This document shows positions 36,140 through 40,375 of a DNA stretch of 40,375 nt, one piece after another (position 1 is the first letter of the stretch; each line of letters begins with the position of its first letter). The DNA comes from Anaerolineales bacterium HSG24 (GTDB lineage: Bacteria > Chloroflexota > Anaerolineae > 4572-78 > J111): the NCBI GenBank assembly GCA_030377895.1, contig JAUCGB010000027.1:1-40375 (forward strand). Direction: 5' to 3'. The translations under genes were made by a program, and so were the position numbers. A model generated the notes under the pieces. The model searched no databases. It saw only the letters and a list, made by a program, of their open reading frames with translations, and was not told the DNA's origin.

Positions 36140-36982
36140 TTATTGAATGAGCGATTTAAGCTCGGTTAAACAACGTTCTGCCTCATCAAATCCGGCTTGA
36201 CGAGGGCCTTCAACATCCTTGAAGTCGAGAGAGCCATAGTTATCGACACTCGGTCGTAAGAGGATATCAGGAGGATGGTTTTTTAGGCGTTGTTTGTGGA
36301 GATGATAGGTCATAATTCGTATAGAACGCCAAATTGAAGCTGGGGTGGAGGGGATACGGTTATCGTCGTTGCCTGCGCCTAAAATATTGCCCGGTAATTG
36401 TACGCCCGTAATTGCCGCTACAGGGTCTATCCAAGGAGTTTTTGTGTTTAAGGGAGGATACACATCGACCGCGATAATTTTATCGACCTGCTCTTGATAA
36501 GCGACATGAGTAGCCACGCTGTCGATGACTCCGCCGTCAGCTAACTGCATGCCTCGGTAGCGCACTGGCGGAAAAGCCCCCGGTACAGCACTGCTGGCTA
36601 ATAAGGCTGGTAATAGCGGCCCATCTCGTAAAATGACCTCTTCTCCATCGACCATGTCAACTGCCATCGCCACCATAGGAATATTCAGGTCGGCAAAGGT
36701 TTGCTCGTTGATATATTGGGTTAAATAGCCATGAATACGACGGTATCGGGCGCGGGTGGTTAAACTGCGGATGATGGAGTTGCGAGCCAACTGACGCATG
36801 CCATCCGCAATATCCGCCGGAGCATGGCCTAATGCAAATAGGCCTCCTACAATACTACCCATGCTGGTTCCGACGATAAAATCTATGGGGATATTCTCAC
36901 GGACAAGGACTTCTAATACCCCAAGATGGGCGATGCCTCGACTACCACCACCACCTAAGACTAAGGCAATTTTTGGACGCAA
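36140..36982 (-). CDS. Patatin-like phospholipase (RssA type)
   Basis: A 280-residue patatin-fold serine hydrolase. The oxyanion hole is GGGGSRG (10-16), the nucleophile is S40 in GTSMG, and the catalytic Asp is D149 in DGG, making a complete Ser-Asp dyad. Such bacterial proteins act as acyl hydrolases on membrane lipids. The start is a TTG at 36982, placed by the proximity of the glycine loop. There is no in-frame ATG near it and no clear Shine-Dalgarno. A consensus promoter lies about 150 bases upstream on the minus strand. Confidence 0.9.
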   Translation of the reverse strand: MRPKIALVLGGGGSRGIAHLGVLEVLVRENIPIDFIVGTSMGSIVGGLFALGHAPADIADGMRQLARNSIIRSLTTRARYRRIHGYLTQYINEQTFADLNIPMVAMAVDMVDGEEVILRDGPLLPALLASSAVPGAFPPVRYRGMQLADGGVIDSVATHVAYQEQVDKIIAVDVYPPLNTKTPWIDPVAAITGVQLPGNILGAGNDDNRIPSTPASIWRSIRIMTYHLHKQRLKNHPPDILLRPSVDNYGSLDFKDVEGPRQAGFDEAERCLTELKSLIQ

Positions 36983-37074
36983 ATTTAATGCGAAATTTAT
37001 GAGATATGAGTTATATAAAAATAGAACTCATACTCCATAAATCGTTTACTATCAAAAGTTTATTTATCGTTTCT

Positions 37075-37108
37075 ACATAGTTGAACATAGTTGAACGCTC
37101 TGCGTTCA
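37075..37108. repeat. Direct decamer repeat and small hairpin
   Basis: ACATAGTTGA occurs twice in tandem (37075-37094). It runs into the hairpin TGAACGC-TCT-GCGTTCA (37092-37108). The pair lies in the 5' leader of the patatin-like gene downstream of its predicted promoter, so it may be a leader structure or operator. Confidence 0.45.
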
Positions 37109-37128
37109 GGCATAAAGGTTAAAGTCGA

Positions 37129-37158
37129 ATTATCAAAATCATGCGTTGAAACTGTCAA
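37129..37158 (-). promoter_or_regulatory. Sigma70-type promoter for the patatin-like gene
   Basis: On the minus strand the perfect -35 box TTGACA (37158-37153) is followed after 18 bases by GATAAT (37134-37129). This would start transcription near 37122. Its -35/-10 pair overlaps a 9-bp inverted repeat TATCAAAAT / ATTTTGATA (37131-37139, 37159-37167) that could be an operator. Confidence 0.65.
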
Positions 37159-37340
37159 ATTTTGATAGTCACAAATGAGACAGTAGGGTTGCTGTAGATA
37201 TATTATAATGATGTTAGCATAATCAATCTAGCTAGACAAATGAGGGCCTACATTAATAGCATCCACTCAGTTCTTCTCGCGCTTCAGCACCCGACATGTT
37301 GACTTAATCAAAGCCAGTTTATAACGAATTCTCATCGGTT

Positions 37341-37369
37341 TTGTTCAGATGGGGTTATATTTGTATAAT
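37341..37369 (+). promoter_or_regulatory. Sigma70-type promoter for the GNAT gene
   Basis: TTGTTC (37341-37346), 17 bases, then the perfect -10 box TATAAT (37364-37369). Transcription would begin near 37376, about 60 bases before the ATG. Confidence 0.65.
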
Positions 37370-37394
37370 TAGAGCAATATCATGCAATTCAGGA

Positions 37395-37426
37395 GATTCA
37401 ACGACTCAACGATTCAATGATTCGTG
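37395..37426 (+). repeat. Tandem octamer repeat in the GNAT leader
   Basis: Four octamers follow each other: GATTCAAC, GACTCAAC, GATTCAAT, GATTCGTG. They lie between the promoter and the start codon and may vary in copy number. Confidence 0.7.
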
Positions 37427-37433
37427 CAATTCT

Positions 37434-37964
37434 ATGACCATATCAATTCAAACCAAACGATTACACTTGCGAAACATACAACCCAGCGATGTACCGAGCC
37501 TGATTGAGCTATGGCAGAATCCAGATGTGACCCGCTACATGGGCGGTCCCCGTGAGCATGACATGCTGGTCAAAGCCTTTCAAGATGAACTTTCGGCGGA
37601 ACAGTTCGAGCCATTCGATTTATGGCCGGTTGTCGAACGAGAGACTGGGCGCGTCGTCGGACACTGCGGTTTGTTAGAGAAAACTGTCGACGGGCAAGCC
37701 GACATCGAACTGACCTATCTGTTCCACCAGACCGCATGGGGCAAAGGATACGCCACCGAGATTGGGCGTGCCTTGTGTTCCTACGCAGTTGAACAGCATG
37801 GCCTGTCTCGCCTCATCGCCTTGATTAAGCCGAACAACCATGCCTCGGCCCGCGTAGCCGAAAAAATTGGTTTTACCTTGGCTCAAGAAACCATGCGAGA
37901 TGATGGCTCGGTACGGTTGGTGTATGCGATTAGGCCTGTCTTGCTACCCGATAAAGTGATTTAG
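37434..37964 (+). CDS. GNAT-family acetyltransferase (RimJ/RimL-like)
   Basis: 176 residues from ATG 37434 (MTISIQTKRLHLRNIQPSD). TKRLHLRNIQPSDVPSLIELWQNPDVTRYMGG is the RimJ/RimL-like N-terminal signature. The acetyl-CoA motif lies in HQTAWGKGYATEIGRALC, followed by GLSRLIALIKPNNHASARVAEKIGF. The substrate (N-terminal amine of a protein, or a small molecule) cannot be told. The longer frame to 37341 crosses the promoter and is rejected. Confidence 0.9.
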   Translation: MTISIQTKRLHLRNIQPSDVPSLIELWQNPDVTRYMGGPREHDMLVKAFQDELSAEQFEPFDLWPVVERETGRVVGHCGLLEKTVDGQADIELTYLFHQTAWGKGYATEIGRALCSYAVEQHGLSRLIALIKPNNHASARVAEKIGFTLAQETMRDDGSVRLVYAIRPVLLPDKVI

Positions 37965-38110
37965 GGAAGGCTAAAACAGGAACACAGAGTTAATTAGTTC
38001 AATTTGTCGGGTACTAAGTCAGGGTTCATCCATTAAAACGGAATAAAAACCGGATCGTTTTGGGCAGCTCTTACACCTACTGTCTTTCAGATAATGGTTT
38101 TCAATTCAAG

Positions 38111-38178
38111 ACCAACCTTCCCGCAAGTTTAGAACTTGCGGGAAGGTAACGGCTGAAAATGTTTATCTGAACATCTAT
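38111..38178. repeat. Dispersed hairpin repeat, copy 2
   Basis: A perfect 15-bp stem ACCTTCCCGCAAGTT (38115-38129) with AACTTGCGGGAAGGT (38133-38147) around a TAG loop, then the conserved tail CTGAAAATG...GAACATCT. Copy 1 at 31883-31948 has the same tail and orientation. There is no T-run after the stem. Confidence 0.88.
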
Positions 38179-38243
38179 TAATCGGCTACTGTTTTCATCA
38201 GCCCAGCATTAGGCTATGACCCTTTGTTGAACGAGAGTTAGAT

Positions 38244-38272
38244 TTGCCAAACTTTATCACCAAAGCTAAAAT
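38244..38272 (+). promoter_or_regulatory. Promoter candidate for the zinc-ribbon gene
   Basis: TTGCCA (38244-38249), 17 bases, TAAAAT (38267-38272). Spacing is optimal and both boxes differ by one base from consensus. Confidence 0.5.
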
Positions 38273-38337
38273 CAGCGGATGTCTTTGGTAGCGTAAAAAG
38301 TATATCCGACATTGGTTGAGTTTATTGAAATAGCCGA

Positions 38338-38357
38338 CTTCGACAAGCTCAAGCTAC
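38338..38357. repeat. Half-copy of the CTTCGACAAG element
   Basis: CTTCGACAAG followed by CTCAAGCTAC matches the left arm and the inner part (GCTCAGGCTACG, 2458-2469) of the element at 2424-2493, without the right arm. It lies in the leader of the zinc-ribbon gene. Confidence 0.55.
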
Positions 38358-38401
38358 ATTTTCTCCAAAATTTGGATAGATACCGTAAAAAGGAGTTCTA
38401 C

Positions 38402-38995
38402 ATGATCCCTGAAATTCAAATCCCTTCGATCGTGGTTACAATTTTACAAGTAATATTAGCCTTTAGCGGGGCGTTTTTATTAGCCCTGTGGCTCAGTTTG
38501 ATTATCTGGACTTTTCGTGATGCCCGCGCTCGGTCACGAGATGTGTTCGCCATTCTATTAGCGACCTTGATGGTAGTCATTTTTGGCCCGTTGGGGTTGG
38601 TGCTGTATTTCTTGCTCCGCCCGCCAGTCACGTTGGCGGAGTTGTACGAGCGATCGCTAGAAGAAGAGGCGTTGTTGCAAGATATTGAGGAGCGACCTCG
38701 TTGCCCCGGCTGTTCACGGTTGACGAATGAGGCCTGGGTGGTCTGTCCTGACTGTCATACCAAACTCAAGGCCAACTGCCCCAACTGTAACAATATTCTG
38801 GAGTTACATTGGAATCTGTGTCCCTTCTGTACCACCGCCGTCGATACCCCGTCTATCAATGATGACCATCATCATGATGAACCTGGCGACGTTGTGACCG
38901 TTGAGCCAGTGGAAAATACTCGACCCTACGAGCCGATTATCTCCCCGCCGCTTGATGACACCAGACCCCACCTGCCACAAACATCGCAAGCCTAA
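38402..38995 (+). CDS. Membrane protein with cytoplasmic double zinc ribbon
   Basis: 197 residues from ATG 38402, which has AAGGAG six bases upstream; a TTG frame start at 38312 is rejected. Two transmembrane helices lie at about 9-32 and 45-67 (VVTILQVILAFSGAFLLALWL; VFAILLATLMVVIFGPLGLVLYFLL). Four CxxC knuckles follow (CPGC, CPDC, CPNC, CPFC), forming a double zinc ribbon at about 100-142. The tail is rich in His, Asp and Pro. The family is widespread and of unknown function; it may be a membrane adaptor. Confidence 0.85.
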   Translation: MIPEIQIPSIVVTILQVILAFSGAFLLALWLSLIIWTFRDARARSRDVFAILLATLMVVIFGPLGLVLYFLLRPPVTLAELYERSLEEEALLQDIEERPRCPGCSRLTNEAWVVCPDCHTKLKANCPNCNNILELHWNLCPFCTTAVDTPSINDDHHHDEPGDVVTVEPVENTRPYEPIISPPLDDTRPHLPQTSQA

Positions 38996-39056
38996 CCATG
39001 TTTGTTAGGACACGGATGAATCAAAACAGCCGTGACTTGAACCCAATAAACTAACA

Positions 39057-39097
39057 AACCAAAAAAAGTGAGACAACTTGTCTCGCTTTTTTTGGTT
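39057..39097. terminator. Bidirectional rho-independent terminator
   Basis: A stem of about 19 bp: AACCAAAAAAAG pairs with CTTTTTTTGGTT, continuing through GAGACAA / TTGTCTC. A-runs on the left become T-runs on the other strand, so it can end transcription of both the zinc-ribbon gene and the convergent ILEI gene. Confidence 0.85.
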
Positions 39098-39172
39098 CAC
39101 TTAATCTCCAATTTGCCATAGAAACTCTGTTTCTGGCATGTAAGTCGCAAACAGAGTTTGCTTGAGCAATTG

Positions 39173-39197
39173 TGTTCCCAAACCCAGTTTGGGAACA
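39173..39197. repeat. Perfect 11-bp hairpin in the convergent gap
   Basis: TGTTCCCAAAC-CCA-GTTTGGGAACA is perfect and follows an 11-bp pair AAACTCTGTTT / AAACAGAGTTT (39122-39132, 39149-39159). A partial echo, AGTTCGGGAACA, follows shortly after. Two adjacent hairpins again, here without an enclosing stem. Confidence 0.65.
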
Positions 39198-39264
39198 AGG
39201 AAAGTTGGTAGCCCCAGTTCGGGAACAAGGGACTGAAAAAGGGCATCTTGAAGAAGAACGTCTT

Positions 39265-39340
39265 TCATTCCTCGTTTTTCATTCCTCGTTCTTCACTCTT
39301 CACTCTTCACTCTTCATTCCTCGTTCTTCACTCTTCACTA
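39265..39340. repeat. Low-complexity tandem repeat reaching into the next gene
   Basis: Heptamer units of CTTCACT, alternating with TTCATTCCTCG, run into and past the stop of the minus-strand gene (stop 39328-39330). The last codons of the gene (GAA GAG) are themselves part of the repeat. Confidence 0.75.
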
Positions 39341-40375
39341 ATCTCCACCCAATCCACCGCCGCGGCCAGATGACGGGTGTCTGGTAGGCGACCGAGCCGG
39401 ATGTAGGCCGAGCCGTCGCCACTTGCTTGTTGAGCCGAGTTGGGTGGCGCGTCGGTCACGCCGATGGCGGAGAAGGGGGGCTGGAGGGCATCTGGATTGA
39501 GGCCGATACGTTGCAAGGCTGACCATGTGGCCTCATCAAAGAAGGCCGTAGCGTCCAACCCTTGACTGGCGATGATGACTATCTGATTGGGCGGTAGTTG
39601 GCTGATAAAATCGACCAAGGCGGTGGCCTCAAACTGATTGGCTGCGGTATCGAAACCACGTTGATCCAGTAGAGCGCCGGTTTGAGAGTCAATCACGGCC
39701 ACATTGATGCCCCGCCGATGGGCTGAAGCATCGACCGCCTCATCAGCAAAACCAAGGGTGATGAAGGCAAAGTCGGCACCACTGTTGACCTCAATGTCGG
39801 TCGGGACAATAAACTGCATCTGCCCGATGGTGGTATCGGTGGGGATGACCTGACGGGGTTGGGCGGTGTGACTCAATTGCAGATAAAGCCGATTTAGCCC
39901 TGTGTGCAAGCGCGCCTCTGGAAGCGTAATCTGTATCTCCTGCCAGCCCTCGTTAAGAGTTTGACTCAGTAATATGGTTGATTGTTCGTTTAGCTTAATC
40001 GTTAGTTGTTGCGGGGGCGACTCCGGATAGCTGAATGGAGCAATCTGCATGGTGACATGGCGATCTCCATCAGTTTGTACTGCTCCCTGTACCGGAAAAT
40101 AGAGTTCGGCCTCATTTCCTGTAATCCAATTGGCTGTGGCGGCAAAAATGGTCTCATTACCGGCCCAGCCATGTCCCCGATAGGGGTCGCTTGACCAGTC
40201 GCCCATGTCGATGGTGAGCGGGTTGGGCAGTGTTGCTTGTTGGATGGCAAAAGCTCGCACGCCGGGGGATTGGTAGACCGGCTCAGGCACATGGGGAATC
40301 AGGTCAAAAGCCAGTTGCTGAGTCGCCATAAAGGTGTCTTTGTAGGGTGGGCGATGCGGAATCGGGTCATGAATG
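39328..40375 (-). CDS. ILEI-domain protein, C-terminal part (runs off the window)
   Basis: The frame is open to the window edge, so the start lies outside; an internal ATG at 40329 should not be taken as the start. The middle part (about 45-200 from that Met) contains two beta-rich segments, MGDWSSDPYRGHGWAGNE and LSQTLNEGWQEIQITLP. The C-terminal part is an ILEI/FAM3-like domain: GINVAVIDSQTGALLDQRGFDT, FISQLPPNQIVIIASQGLDA and FSAIGVTDAPPNSAQQASG. In bacteria this domain appears in large membrane glycosyltransferase-like proteins and extracellular proteins and may bind carbohydrate. The function here is open. Confidence 0.78.
   Translation of the reverse strand, partial: IHDPIPHRPPYKDTFMATQQLAFDLIPHVPEPVYQSPGVRAFAIQQATLPNPLTIDMGDWSSDPYRGHGWAGNETIFAATANWITGNEAELYFPVQGAVQTDGDRHVTMQIAPFSYPESPPQQLTIKLNEQSTILLSQTLNEGWQEIQITLPEARLHTGLNRLYLQLSHTAQPRQVIPTDTTIGQMQFIVPTDIEVNSGADFAFITLGFADEAVDASAHRRGINVAVIDSQTGALLDQRGFDTAANQFEATALVDFISQLPPNQIVIIASQGLDATAFFDEATWSALQRIGLNPDALQPPFSAIGVTDAPPNSAQQASGDGSAYIRLGRLPDTRHLAAAVDWVEISEE

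Larger units (their letters stand above)
36983..37433. other. 451-bp divergent intergenic region
   Basis: This gap separates the patatin-like gene (minus) and the GNAT gene (plus). It holds the two divergent promoter candidates (37129-37158 and 37341-37369), a direct decamer repeat, and an octamer tandem repeat (37395-37426). I see no gene in it. Confidence 0.6.
37965..38401. other. 437-bp intergenic region with repeat and promoter
   Basis: Holds copy 2 of the hairpin repeat (38111-38178), a promoter candidate (38244-38272) and a partial CTTCGACAAG element (38338-38357) in the leader of the next gene. No gene seen. Confidence 0.6.
38996..39327. other. 332-bp convergent intergenic region
   Basis: The gap between two convergent genes contains the bidirectional terminator (39057-39097), two further hairpins (39122-39159, 39173-39197) and a low-complexity heptamer tract (39265-39340). 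I see no credible gene; an open frame on the plus strand from 39172 is the repeat read through. Confidence 0.7.

Noticed and set aside
37341..37433. Extended N-terminus of the GNAT protein
   Set aside because: It crosses the -10 box and the octamer repeats, and the family N-terminus starts at the ATG at 37434.
2424..38178. CRISPR array
   Set aside because: The palindromic repeats are scattered between genes with no regular spacers and no cas genes in the window.
39172..39387. Small plus-strand gene after the terminator
   Set aside because: It reads through a hairpin and the CTTCACT low-complexity tract and overlaps the opposite gene end; no protein family is visible.

Overview
The window is a stretch of bacterial chromosome with moderate GC. 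It is dominated by one long minus-strand gene cluster (about 28.8 kb down to 2.5 kb) for a cell-surface polysaccharide. The most likely source is a filamentous, Anaerolineae-like member of the Chloroflexota. This is inferred from protein style only: a Hanks-type Ser/Thr kinase with an SH3b domain and proline-threonine linkers, a secreted protein with the same kind of linker, a membrane GT-C/TPR fusion, an ILEI-type domain, and many palindromic repeats between genes. No rRNA, tRNA or marker gene confirms it.

Layout. Positions 1-2362 (plus strand) hold a 5'-truncated xylose isomerase followed by an intact xylulokinase. From 2520 to 7761 (minus) lies a nucleotide-sugar set matching the WbpB/WbpE/WbpD/WbpI route to UDP-diacetamido-uronic acids, interrupted by an AlbA_2/Schlafen-type regulator. 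From 7848 to 17556 (minus) there are four GT4 glycosyltransferases, a polymerase-like membrane protein and a 1248-residue membrane protein with a long TPR tail. From 17586 to 22775 (minus) lies a modification block: CE4-like deacetylase, sulfotransferase, FkbM methyltransferase broken by an in-frame TAG, an alpha/alpha-toroid protein and a hexapeptide acetyltransferase. From 22824 to 28830 (minus) come a Wzx-type flippase, GDP-L-fucose synthase, a Wzz-type chain-length protein, an ABC-2 permease (Wzm-like) and GalE. A rho-independent terminator separates GalE from a MmeI-like (type IIL) restriction-modification protein. Then come a secreted protein with two homologous domains, a membrane Ser/Thr kinase and a patatin-like lipase, all minus. 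The right end holds a GNAT acetyltransferase and a small membrane zinc-ribbon protein (plus), and the C-terminal part of a large ILEI-domain protein that runs off the window (minus).

How the genes fit together. The sugar-nucleotide enzymes (WbpB/D/E/I set, Fcl, GalE) would supply acetamido-uronic acids, fucose and galactose. The GT4 enzymes would assemble a repeat unit, Wzx would flip it, and the membrane proteins plus Wzz would polymerise it and set its length. The deacetylase, sulfotransferase, methyltransferase and acetyltransferase would decorate it. A sulfated, amino-uronic polymer is a reasonable inference.

The most unusual signal is not a gene. Several gene gaps carry palindromic elements of unrelated sequence, and at least five of them share one fold: an outer stem enclosing two adjacent hairpins. 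Two families occur twice in the window (6689-6765 with 36016-36083; 31883-31948 with 38111-38176). One element overlaps the start of a gene, and one overlaps an alternative start of the restriction-modification gene.
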